Positions 8,985-16,433 of a stretch of DNA of 64,000 nt are shown in pieces. The translations under genes and the position numbers were made by a program. How positions within the stretch are numbered: position 1 is the stretch's first letter; each line of letters starts with the position of its first letter. The stretch is from Alphaproteobacteria bacterium (GTDB lineage Bacteria > Pseudomonadota > Alphaproteobacteria > UBA8366 > Aestuariispiraceae). The DNA lies in contig JANSXE010000006.1 of NCBI GenBank assembly GCA_024743195.1, forward strand, positions 124,001 to 188,000, given 5' to 3'. The notes under the pieces are model-generated. The model was not told the DNA's origin. It saw only the letters and a program-made list of their open reading frames with translations, and made no database searches.

Positions 8985-9893
8985 TTACTGCAGCAGGGCC
9001 AGAATCGCCTGCTGCTGCTGGCCGGAAATCGCCAGCGACTGAATGCCGAGCTGCTGCCGGGTCTGAAGGGCCACGAGGTTCGCGCCCTCTTCGTTCAGAT
9101 CCGCCAGGGTCAGCTTGTCCGCGCCGACCGTCAGTTCGTTCACGTACTCGGTCGTGAAGTCCAGACGGGTCTGCAGGATGGCGACGTTCGAACCCAACTC
9201 CGCGCCGACGGCGCGCAGGCGGCTGATCGCCGTGTCGAGACGCGAGATCGCGGCGGCGGCGAACGAAACCGCCGAATTGTTCTCGCCGAGGTCGGAGAAC
9301 CCGTCGCCGTTCGTGAAGACCGCCGACAGGATGAAGGCGCCGCTCGCCGAGAACACGCCGGTCGAGGTGAACAGGTTGCCCGACGACGCGGTCGCCGCCG
9401 TGGTGCCGACCAGGTTCTTACCGGAAATCTCAAGCTCGGACGCCGTCCGAACGCCGAACGAAATCTCCAGGCTCGAGTTCGTGTTGTTCAGCAGGTTCAG
9501 GCCCTGGTAGGAGGCGTCCTCGACCAGCTGGTAGATCTGCTCGCCGATATCGACGAACTGGCGGTTGGCGGCCTGCCGCTCTTCCGTCGACTGGGAGCGC
9601 GCGGCTTCAACCACACCCTTGAGCTGCTTGAGCAGCGAGTCGACCGCCTCGGTCGCCTGCAGCGAAGCGTTCAGCGTGCTGATGCCCTGATCGATGCCGT
9701 CCTTGCGCAGATTGAAGTCCGCCGACCGGTCGCTGAGCGACTTCGCGCGGAAGAAGTTCACGGCGTCGTCGACAACGCTGTTCACTTCCTTACCCGTCGA
9801 CAGACGCGTCTGGGTGCGCTCGGAGAGCGACTGCGTGCGCTGCAGGGAAAGCAGGGAGGACCGCTGGGCCGCGGTAAGCGAAATATCAGACAT
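8985..9893 (-). CDS. fliC: Flagellin
   Basis: This 302-residue protein is the filament subunit. The N-terminal D0/D1 helix is of the short alphaproteobacterial kind: L-S-T-G-K-E-V-N-S-V-V-D-D at about 32-44, followed by an F-F-R-A-K-S-L-S-D-R type segment. The C-terminal coiled coil ends in a run of Gln, Ile and Leu (Q-Q-Q-Q-A-I-L-A-L-L-Q). The central part (about 150-220) is rich in Ser, Thr, Ala and Gly and is the likely exposed, glycosylated region. A ribosome site AAAGGA lies upstream of the ATG at 9893. A strong hairpin follows the gene, and the glycosyltransferase genes come next on the same strand. There is no recognisable sigma-28 box upstream. Confidence 0.95.
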   Translation of the reverse strand: MSDISLTAAQRSSLLSLQRTQSLSERTQTRLSTGKEVNSVVDDAVNFFRAKSLSDRSADFNLRKDGIDQGISTLNASLQATEAVDSLLKQLKGVVEAARSQSTEERQAANRQFVDIGEQIYQLVEDASYQGLNLLNNTNSSLEISFGVRTASELEISGKNLVGTTAATASSGNLFTSTGVFSASGAFILSAVFTNGDGFSDLGENNSAVSFAAAAISRLDTAISRLRAVGAELGSNVAILQTRLDFTTEYVNELTVGADKLTLADLNEEGANLVALQTRQQLGIQSLAISGQQQQAILALLQ

Positions 9894-10179
9894 GGGTCAC
9901 ATCCTTTCTGGATTGAGTGCCATCTATGGTCGCCCGACCGGCGCGCCTTCTGCGAACCGTCCTATCAGGCAACTCAGAAAAACCGCAAGCGCCGCAAAAA
10001 GTCAAGCGGGAAAATGCGGCGGCCTGCTGCGGCGCGCCCGCCACCGGATGGCACGCCCTTTGCTTCATCGCTGTCCGTTACAACGGGCCGCCGCGGCCCG
10101 GCCGCCCCGCGCGCCGTCAGAAGACGGCGCGGCGCCCGGCGCGGAACCGAGCCCGGCGAGGACAACGGGAGACGCCAGA
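9894..10179. other. Divergent intergenic region between flagellin and flgL
   Basis: This 286-bp region separates the minus-strand flagellin gene from flgL on the plus strand. It contains the sigma-54 promoter for flgL listed separately. On the flagellin side there is a TTGACT (minus strand, about 10005) without a convincing -10 partner, so I cannot name the flagellin promoter. No coding signal was found here. Confidence 0.6.
10049..10064 (+). promoter_or_regulatory. Sigma-54 promoter upstream of flgL
   Basis: The plus strand reads TGGCAC, five bases, then TTGCT. This matches the -24/-12 consensus of RpoN promoters exactly, including the GG-N10-GC spacing. It lies about 115 bp upstream of the flgL start. 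The sigma-54 activator flbD is encoded in the same window, so this is probably an FlbD-controlled late flagellar promoter. Confidence 0.85.
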
Positions 10180-11223
10180 ATGGTGGACCGGATCAGCACC
10201 GCCGGCACGACGCTCAGCGATCTGACGCTGCTGCGATCGAACCAATCGCTGCTCGATCAGCTTCAGTACCGGATCTCCACCGGCAAGAAGTTCCGGGAGC
10301 TCAAGCTCTACGGGAACGACGCGCCGCGCATCATCGACCTGCGCAGCGAGATCGACGCCCGCGAAGCCTATATCCGGTCGATCAAGTTGAGCGACGGGAT
10401 CGTGCGCGCATACGATGCGGTGTTGGACCGCCTCGCCGGGGTGGCGAGCGAACTGCTCGACGCGGCCGATCCGCTGGATGCGGCCGATCCGGATTTCCTC
10501 AACGATACGACGGTGCTCGCGAACAACCTGATGCTGGAGATCGAGTCCAACCTCAATGTGCGCATCGGCGACCGCTACATTTTCGCCGGCACCAATTTCG
10601 ACACAGCGCCGGTCGCGGACCTGCGCAATCTCGCGCTCTACACCGCCAACGATCTGGCGCCCAACCCGGTGACGGTGAATGCGAACGAAACCGCCGACAC
10701 GGTGCCGGAGTTCGTCGTCGACCAGGCCGGCGCGAACACCACCCAGAGCTATCACACGAGCTTCGCCGGCGCCGGCACCACGGATGCGGCCGCCTGGCGC
10801 CGGACAGCGATCACAATCAGCGACCGCCAGCCCCTCGACTATGGAATCACCGCGACGAATGCGGCCTTTCAGGGCCTGGTCGAAGCGGCGGTCCGCCTCA
10901 AATCCGCCGTCGACACCGGCGCCGCCCTCACGGAAGATCAGCGCAGGACCCTGCTTGGCAATGCGCGCTCGGCGGCCGAACAGGCCCGCACGGACATCCG
11001 TCAGCTGCAGAGCCAGAACGGATCGGTCATCAAGCAGTTCGACCGTCAGATCACGCAGCATGAAAACTTCATTTCAATCAGCCAGACGGCGCTGGACGAC
11101 ATCCAGGGGATCGATTCGGCCGAGACGGCGGTTCAGATCTCCATCCTCCAGACGCAGATTCAGGCCTCTTTCACCACCATCGCGCGGCGCACGCAGTTGA
11201 GCCTGACGAACTTCCTGAACTGA
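10180..11223 (+). CDS. flgL: Flagellar hook-filament junction protein FlgL
   Basis: The 347-residue protein has flagellin-like ends but is a hook-associated protein: it starts M-V-D-R-I-S-T-A-G-T-T-L-S-D-L and has Y-R-I-S-T-G-K-K-F-R-E-L where flagellin has L-S-T-G. It carries the FlgL landmark G-D-R-Y-I-F-A-G-T-N near 130, and its C-terminus ends L-S-L-T-N-F-L-N. FlgL joins the hook (through FlgK) to the filament. I chose the ATG at 10180 because GGGAGA lies just upstream; the frame is open further 5' but crosses the promoter. A sigma-54 promoter lies 115 bp upstream. FlgK is not in this window. Confidence 0.9.
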   Translation: MVDRISTAGTTLSDLTLLRSNQSLLDQLQYRISTGKKFRELKLYGNDAPRIIDLRSEIDAREAYIRSIKLSDGIVRAYDAVLDRLAGVASELLDAADPLDAADPDFLNDTTVLANNLMLEIESNLNVRIGDRYIFAGTNFDTAPVADLRNLALYTANDLAPNPVTVNANETADTVPEFVVDQAGANTTQSYHTSFAGAGTTDAAAWRRTAITISDRQPLDYGITATNAAFQGLVEAAVRLKSAVDTGAALTEDQRRTLLGNARSAAEQARTDIRQLQSQNGSVIKQFDRQITQHENFISISQTALDDIQGIDSAETAVQISILQTQIQASFTTIARRTQLSLTNFLN

Positions 11224-11378
11224 ACCGCAGGGCCGACGCGTCGGCGCTTTGCCCGCAACGCCAAGACGTTAACCCGACCTTTACGAAGCCGGACTAGACT
11301 GCCAGTATCGATACCGCCCGGTGCGGGCGGCGCACAGGTTCGCGGACGGACGCGTCCGCGGCAGCACGGGATTCGGAC

Positions 11379-11882
11379 GTGAACACCTCCTATTCCAGCC
11401 AACAGCGCCAAGCCTTGAACAATGCGCCCCCGCAGGCGGCGGAGGGATGGGCGATGATCGAAATGGCGCGTCGCCTCGACGAGGCGGCGAAACTCGACCC
11501 CGGACCAGAGCGCGACGAGGCGCTGCGCGACATCGTGCGGCGCAACTGGCGTCTGTGGACCATTCTGCAGGCGGCGCTGGTCGATCCGGATTGCACGGTG
11601 CCGGCCGAGATCCGTCAAAATCTGCTCAGCCTGTCGAACTTCATCGACAAGCGCTCGGTCGAAGTGCTGGCGGACGTCGACCCCGCCAAGATCGCGGTGC
11701 TGATCAACATCAACCGTCAGATCGGCGCCGGGTTGATGGGCAACCCCTCGGACGACCCCGCGGAGGCGCAACGGCTTCGCGACGAGGCCCAGGCCAGCCA
11801 GCAGGCCGAGCCCGCCGCCCCGGCCGAGCCCGCCCCGGCTGAGCTGGAGAACGCGCCTGCGGTAACCGACACGGAAGCGTGA
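11379..11882 (+). CDS. flaF: Flagellar biosynthesis regulator FlaF
   Basis: This 167-residue protein belongs to the FlaF family, an alphaproteobacterial factor that promotes flagellin translation or secretion and opposes FlbT. The conserved core is visible: R-R-N-W-R-L-W-T-I-L-Q-A-A-L near 53-66 and S-L-S-N-F-I-D-K-R-S at 85-94, followed by a helix around I-N-I-N-R-Q-I. The last 40 residues are an Ala/Pro/Glu-rich tail that is probably disordered. The gene follows flgL by 155 bp and ends in a GTGA overlap with a formyltransferase gene, so translation of the two is probably coupled. flbT lies just beyond on the other strand. Confidence 0.92.
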   Translation: MNTSYSSQQRQALNNAPPQAAEGWAMIEMARRLDEAAKLDPGPERDEALRDIVRRNWRLWTILQAALVDPDCTVPAEIRQNLLSLSNFIDKRSVEVLADVDPAKIAVLININRQIGAGLMGNPSDDPAEAQRLRDEAQASQQAEPAAPAEPAPAELENAPAVTDTEA

Positions 11883-12538
11883 GCGGTCGGATTCTCCTTC
11901 TCATGAAGGCGCCGGAAGCCGCCTTCTTTCGCGACATACTCCATGAGGCCGCCCCGGCTCTGCGCATCGTGCACGTTTCGAGGGCGGACGCGTTGAGTCG
12001 GGCCGAGGCGACCGGCGAGACGGCGACGCGGCTCATCGCCTTCAGCACCCAGATCATCGCGCCCGCCGCGGTCCTGAATCGCCTGCGGTTCAACGCCTAC
12101 AACTTCCATCCCGGCCCGCCGACCTATCCCGGCAGCAAGCCCTCCGCTTTCGCGGTATACGAGGGCGCGAGCGAGTTCGGCGTCACCCTCCACCAAATGG
12201 CCGAACGGGTCGACAGCGGACCCATCGTCGCGACGGAGCGCTTTGCGATCCCGCACGACGCAACCGCGACCGAGGTGTCGGTGGAAGCCTATCGGCGCAT
12301 GGCGCGCCTGGCCGCGTCCTGGGCGGACGCGCTCGCGCGCCCGGACTGCCCGCTTCCGCAATCGGACGAGCGCTGGTCCGGACGCAAGCGTCGCCTTGCG
12401 GACTACGAGGCGCTTCGGCGCGCCCCACCCGACGCGCCCCGGGAGGAGTTGGTCCGCAGGCTGCGCGCTTGCGACGGCGTCTATTGCCCGCTGCCGCGGC
12501 CCTCCTCGGCGGCGTCTTCGGCCGCGTCCGACGGCTGA
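11879..12538 (+). CDS. Second formyltransferase-family protein, between flaF and flbT
   Basis: The 219-residue protein has a formyltransferase catalytic core: Asn75, His77 and Pro78 in Y-N-F-H-P-G, then Asp112 in V-D-S-G-P-I-V. These match the Asn-His-Asp triad of methionyl-tRNA formyltransferase and PurN. It lacks the C-terminal tRNA-binding domain of Fmt. The GTG start at 11879 overlaps the flaF stop by four bases, and its 3' end overlaps the convergent flbT gene by 58 bp. With a related enzyme in the glycan block 11 kb to the left, a role in formylating the flagellin sugar is plausible but unproven. The acceptor is unknown. Confidence 0.75.
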   Translation: MSGRILLLMKAPEAAFFRDILHEAAPALRIVHVSRADALSRAEATGETATRLIAFSTQIIAPAAVLNRLRFNAYNFHPGPPTYPGSKPSAFAVYEGASEFGVTLHQMAERVDSGPIVATERFAIPHDATATEVSVEAYRRMARLAASWADALARPDCPLPQSDERWSGRKRRLADYEALRRAPPDAPREELVRRLRACDGVYCPLPRPSSAASSAASDG

Positions 12539-12936
12539 TCGGGCTTAATTCCGATCGCCTGGAGGCGCTCGTCCTCATGCTCGATCAGGCTCTGCGTGGC
12601 GCGCAGGGCGTTGTAGAGCTTGCCCTCGGCGATCAGCCCTTCGATCTTCTCGGCGAGCTCGCCCGCGCTGGGCGCAGCCTCTAGGTACTGATGCAGGAAT
12701 TGCCGGGCGTGCTGGGCGTAGCGCGGCCTCTCCTCGTCGAACATGTAGGCGCATTGCAGGGCGTAATAGACGCGGCGCGCCGGACTGCTCGCCTCGGCCT
12801 CGCTCATCACCTCCTTGCGGCGGAGCACGTCCGCCCGGTTGTGCAGCACGATGGTCGTCGCGTCGCCCGCATTCTCGATGACGGCGCCGTTTACGATGAT
12901 GCGCTCCTTGGCGGGCAATTTAATGCGCAGCGGCAT
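12481..12936 (-). CDS. flbT: Flagellin mRNA regulator FlbT
   Basis: FlbT represses flagellin synthesis in alphaproteobacteria by binding the 5' leader of flagellin mRNA. This 151-residue protein has the family signature: L-P-A-K-E-R-I-I-V-N-G-A-V-I-E-N-A at about 7-23, then a helical region with Y-Y-A-L-Q-C-A-Y and a second helix pair. The C-terminal 20 residues (Ala/Glu/Ser-rich) are variable and fall in the stretch that overlaps the formyltransferase gene on the other strand. It is convergent with flaF and the formyltransferase gene, and divergent from the FlaG-like gene. Confidence 0.93.
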   Translation of the reverse strand: MPLRIKLPAKERIIVNGAVIENAGDATTIVLHNRADVLRRKEVMSEAEASSPARRVYYALQCAYMFDEERPRYAQHARQFLHQYLEAAPSAGELAEKIEGLIAEGKLYNALRATQSLIEHEDERLQAIGIKPDQPSDAAEDAAEEGRGSGQ

Positions 12937-13214
12937 GGCGCCTCTCCAGACTGGTAATCGTCGACCGACGGCTATAGACGACCGCGCCGCCCTCTTGCAA
13001 ATGGGAACCCGCGCCCGCCGGCGCCAGCGGGCGCCGCTTCAGGCTTGCAATTCGGGCGGACTTGTCACATACTCTGATATGGTGGACTAGAAATGGTCCG
13101 TATTTGCGATCCCGCGCACGACAATCCGCACGCGCAGGGACGCCGCAGCCGGCGACAGTTTCCGACCGGCGACCGTTCGAACGGTGCAGCAGAAGCTTAG
13201 ACCGGAGAGGACCC

Positions 13215-13640
13215 ATGGAAGTCAATCTCACCACTCAGGTGCCGCTGCAGCAACAGCAGCAGTCGCAGCAGGGCCCGAATGCGACCAATTCTTCGGGCGC
13301 GACGCAAACCGTGCAAAATGTCCCGGACCAGGTGGTTACCGCGGCGACCAACGCCGAGGACGCCAATGTCCGCGACGAGGACGCCCTGCGTCGCCAGGAG
13401 CGCAGCGCGCGCGAGGCGGGCGTGGCGTCGATCGACGATTTGCGCATCCAAGGCTTGAAGACGCGCGTCGGCTTCGACACGGAGAACGATCTCGTCTTCC
13501 TCGAGATCCTGACGCCGAAGACCGAGGACGTGATCCAACGCATCCCCTCGGAGAGCCTGATCGAATTCCTCGCGGATCAATTCAACCGCTTGTCCGACGC
13601 CGGCCGGGTCTCCCAGGAAACCCTGGACCGTTCCGTCTGA
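13215..13640 (+). CDS. flaG: FlaG-like flagellar protein
   Basis: The 141-residue protein has a Gln-rich N-terminal part (a run of five Gln within residues 13-17) and a C-terminal beta-rich domain. The latter has the FlaG-like pattern V-G-F-D-T-E-N-D-L-V-F-L-E-I followed by I-Q-R-I-P-S-E-S-L. FlaG family members affect filament length and sit beside flagellin genes. The ATG at 13215 is preceded by GGAGAGG; the frame is open further upstream but without a better start. In the 120 bp upstream there is a sigma-54-like TGG...TTGC pair whose spacing is one base short. The fold assignment rests on this C-terminal motif and is fairly confident. Confidence 0.65.
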   Translation: MEVNLTTQVPLQQQQQSQQGPNATNSSGATQTVQNVPDQVVTAATNAEDANVRDEDALRRQERSAREAGVASIDDLRIQGLKTRVGFDTENDLVFLEILTPKTEDVIQRIPSESLIEFLADQFNRLSDAGRVSQETLDRSV

Positions 13641-14002
13641 TCGATCGGCCGTCCGACGGGTCCGTTCCAACTGTCGATTGGGACGATGCGCGTTTGCTCC
13701 GCAGCGCACCCTGACGGGGCGATGCGGCGCCCTCGCGGCTCCCAGGCCTTTACCGCCCGTCCCGTCCGTGCCTCAGAAGGCGCGCCCCGGTTCGCGGGCG
13801 TCAGATGCGGCCATCGGATCGTCCGCCGTCGGCAAAATCTGCACTGCGGCGGCAAAAGCCGGCGGACGCCCCGGAATCTCTCGCCGCGCCGCCGGCGCGC
13901 CCTCCCGCGAATGCCTAAAAACTTCACACAGTTCTAATATGTTAGCGGTTTGGCCCGCCGCTTGCTGTCATCCCATGACGCAACAGGCGGGAGACCCAGC
14001 CC
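13641..14002. other. Regulatory spacer before fliK
   Basis: This 362-bp gap between the FlaG-like gene and fliK has no credible ORF. Its last 60 bp hold an AT-richer patch (around 13910-13945) and the sigma-54 promoter listed separately. The upstream part could carry FlbD-binding sites, which I cannot identify by eye. Confidence 0.6.
13951..13966 (+). promoter_or_regulatory. Sigma-54 promoter upstream of fliK-flgD-flgE
   Basis: The sequence reads TGGCCC, five bases, TTGCT, with GG-N10-GC spacing. It differs from the -24/-12 consensus at one position. It lies 36 bp before the fliK start, with a GCGGGAG ribosome site between. It would place the hook genes fliK, flgD and flgE under sigma-54 and FlbD control. 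Confidence 0.8.
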
Positions 14003-15625
14003 ATGTCCGTTACAGGGCTCGACAGCCGGCAAGACGTTCTGACCGCGGCCACGACCGCGGGCAAGGTCGCGAAGGCCGACCCCGGCGAAACCGCCGAGGC
14101 GGTCGCGCTCGCCGGCGCGCCGGATTTCGCGGCGCTTCTTCAGGGACGGCTCGGCCGCAACATGGCGCTGACCCGCGCCGACGCCGCGTCGAACGCGCCC
14201 GAGCGGTCTGCGGCCAGCGACCGCGCCGCCGCCCTCGCCGACACCCGCCGCCGCGATCCGGGTTTCGATGCGGACGCGCCTGCGGAACCGGCTGCGCGTC
14301 GCTCCGGACCGCAAGAGAATGCGGCCGCCGCGGCTGAGAAACGGCGTCCGATCGCGGAACGCTCTGCGGACGCGGGCGCCGCGACGGACGCCAGCGCCGA
14401 CCGGAACCGTCCGGCCGCCGCAACCGAGTCAGGCGCGCCGCGCGACGCGGCGCCGAAGGCAACGCCCGCCGCCAACGGCGCTGCGGCCGACGCTTCCGCG
14501 GGCGCCGCCAAGCAAGCCGCCGGCCCGGCCAAGCCTGCGGCCGAAACGCCTTCGCAGCCGCCCGCCGGCGAGCGCGCCGCCGATCCCCGCGCCGCCCAAG
14601 CGTCGGGCAAGTCCCTGGGCGACCTGCCGGCCAAGGTGCAGGTCACGCAGCAGCCGCAGGGGATCGCGTCGCAGCCGCAATCCGCGCTCGGCGCGGCCTC
14701 CGCGGTCGCCGCCGAGACCGCGCGCGCCGCCCAGCAGGGCGCCAAGGCCGATGCGCCGACGCCCGAGACGCTACAGTCCGCGCTGCGCGCCGCCGCGACG
14801 ACATCCGGCGACGGCGCCGCGGGTCAAACCGGCGCTAAGACGGGCGGTCAGAACGCCGCGAGCCCGGCGGCCCAGGCCGCCAAGGCCCAAGCCGCCAATC
14901 AGGCCGCCACCCAGGCCGCCGCGACGGGCCAGCCGCAGGGCGGCCCGGCGCAGGGCGCGGCGACGCCCCAATCGGCGCAGGCCGCCGGGGCCCCGCGCCC
15001 CTTCGCACAAGGCCTGCAGACGGCGCTCGACGCCGGCGGCCGGGTCGCCTCCCTGACCGGGGCCGGCAAGCCGATGGTCTCCGCGGACCCCTTGACCGGG
15101 GGCGCCTTGTCGACCGGCCAGAACAACGCGGTCCAGCAACGCAGCGCCCCCGCGCCGACCGCGCAGACGGCGCGACAGGCCCCGCCCCCGCCGCTCTCCG
15201 ACCAGATTGCCGTGCAGATTCAGCGCGCAGCCGGGTCCGGCTCCGACCGCATCCAGATTCAATTGAAGCCCGCCGAACTGGGCCGCGTTGAGGTCCGTCT
15301 CGAGATGGCCCATGACGGGCGCATGACGGCGGTGGTGACGGCCGAGCGGGCGGAGACGCTCGACCTCCTGCGCCAGGACGCGCGGCACTTGCTCCAAACC
15401 CTGAACGACGCCGGCCTCAAGGCCGACCAGCAGAGCCTGAGCTTCAACCTGCGCGGCGATCAGGGCGCCGCCGACCGGGGCGGCGCCGATGCGAACGGCC
15501 CTGACGGCGGCGCTTCCGATGCATCCGCAGACGGCGTCGACGGCGACGGCGCGGTCGACCCGTTCGCCGGGACCGACGGCCTCGCCGGCTTCGGGCCGGA
15601 CGGCCGTCTCAACCTGCGCGTCTAG
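14003..15625 (+). CDS. fliK: Flagellar hook-length control protein FliK
   Basis: The 540-residue protein has the FliK plan. A long Ala/Pro/Gln-rich N-terminal ruler (about residues 1-390) contains little predicted structure. A compact C-terminal domain follows, with I-Q-L-K-P-A-E-L-G-R-V-E-V-R-L near 415-430 and the L-R-Q-D-A-R-H-L-L-Q-T-L helix after it. An acidic tail rich in Asp and Gly ends the protein. FliK is exported, measures hook length and switches the export gate to filament substrates. It is followed 19 bp later by flgD. The bias to Ala makes the gene prone to long shadow ORFs on both strands. Confidence 0.9.
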   Translation: MSVTGLDSRQDVLTAATTAGKVAKADPGETAEAVALAGAPDFAALLQGRLGRNMALTRADAASNAPERSAASDRAAALADTRRRDPGFDADAPAEPAARRSGPQENAAAAAEKRRPIAERSADAGAATDASADRNRPAAATESGAPRDAAPKATPAANGAAADASAGAAKQAAGPAKPAAETPSQPPAGERAADPRAAQASGKSLGDLPAKVQVTQQPQGIASQPQSALGAASAVAAETARAAQQGAKADAPTPETLQSALRAAATTSGDGAAGQTGAKTGGQNAASPAAQAAKAQAANQAATQAAATGQPQGGPAQGAATPQSAQAAGAPRPFAQGLQTALDAGGRVASLTGAGKPMVSADPLTGGALSTGQNNAVQQRSAPAPTAQTARQAPPPPLSDQIAVQIQRAAGSGSDRIQIQLKPAELGRVEVRLEMAHDGRMTAVVTAERAETLDLLRQDARHLLQTLNDAGLKADQQSLSFNLRGDQGAADRGGADANGPDGGASDASADGVDGDGAVDPFAGTDGLAGFGPDGRLNLRV

Positions 15626-15644
15626 CGTCTAGAGGACTGAGCTG

Positions 15645-16319
15645 ATGGAAACGACAGCGGTAAACCCCTTCGGAAAGACCGGCGAGACCGCGGCCCAGCA
15701 GGGCGCGGTCACGGGTCTGGCGGAGAACTTCGACAACTTCCTGACCATTCTGACGACGCAGTTGCAGAATCAGGACCCGCTCTCGCCGATGGACACGAAC
15801 GAGTTCACCAATCAGCTCGTGATGTTCGCGGATGTTGAGCAGTCGGTGCGGCAGAGCGGTCAGTTGGATGAGTTGATCGCCCTCAACCGGTCGAACGAGG
15901 CGCTGGGCGCGGTCTCCTACATCGGAAAGACCGTCCGCGCGAACGGCAACGAGTTCATGCTGGGCGACGATCCGGTCTCGTTGAGCTACCAATTGCCGGA
16001 AGCCGCGGACGCCGCCGCCCTGCAGATTTACGACGAAGCCGGCACGCTCGTCTTCGTCGAACCGGCGCCGACCGAGTTCGGCGACCACACGATCGAGTGG
16101 GACGGCAAGGACGTGAACGGCCAGGCCCTGCCGGCCGGCGTGTACAGCTTCCAGATCGGCGCGGTCGGACCGGAAGAGCAGACCATCGAGGCGAGCTATT
16201 CGGTGAGCTCGCTGGTCACCGGCGTCGACTACGCGCCGGACGGCACGATCCTGAAACTCGGAGACGTTTCGATCCCGTTGAGCCGCGTGCTCAGCGTCGA
16301 AGAAACCGCTGGCGGCTGA
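15645..16319 (+). CDS. flgD: Hook cap protein FlgD
   Basis: The 224-residue protein caps the growing hook and allows FlgE assembly. The N-terminal family signature F-L-T-I-L-T-T-Q-L-Q-N-Q-D-P near 34-47 is intact, followed by P-M-D-T-N-E-F-T-N-Q-L. The C-terminal half holds the FlgD Tudor/FnIII-like domain, with the I-E-W-D-G-K-D-V-N-G-Q segment and P-A-G-V-Y. The ATG at 15645 is preceded by GAGGAC. It lies between fliK and flgE in the same operon. A GC-rich inverted repeat (16321-16327 with 16334-16340) immediately follows the gene and may slow but probably does not stop transcription. Confidence 0.95.
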   Translation: METTAVNPFGKTGETAAQQGAVTGLAENFDNFLTILTTQLQNQDPLSPMDTNEFTNQLVMFADVEQSVRQSGQLDELIALNRSNEALGAVSYIGKTVRANGNEFMLGDDPVSLSYQLPEAADAAALQIYDEAGTLVFVEPAPTEFGDHTIEWDGKDVNGQALPAGVYSFQIGAVGPEEQTIEASYSVSSLVTGVDYAPDGTILKLGDVSIPLSRVLSVEETAGG

Positions 16320-16433
16320 CGCCGGCCCTTTGCGGCCGGCCCCGCCGCGATGCGATGCGCCTAGCGTGACGGATCGCGATGGGAACCCGGCGTCGGCGGC
16401 CGAGCGGCCGCCCGCGGAACGGAGGATGAGAGC

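Noticed and set aside
13100-13130. A sigma-54 promoter before the FlaG-like gene (TGGTCC...TTGCG)
   Set aside because: The GG to GC spacing is nine instead of ten bases, which strongly reduces RpoN promoter function.
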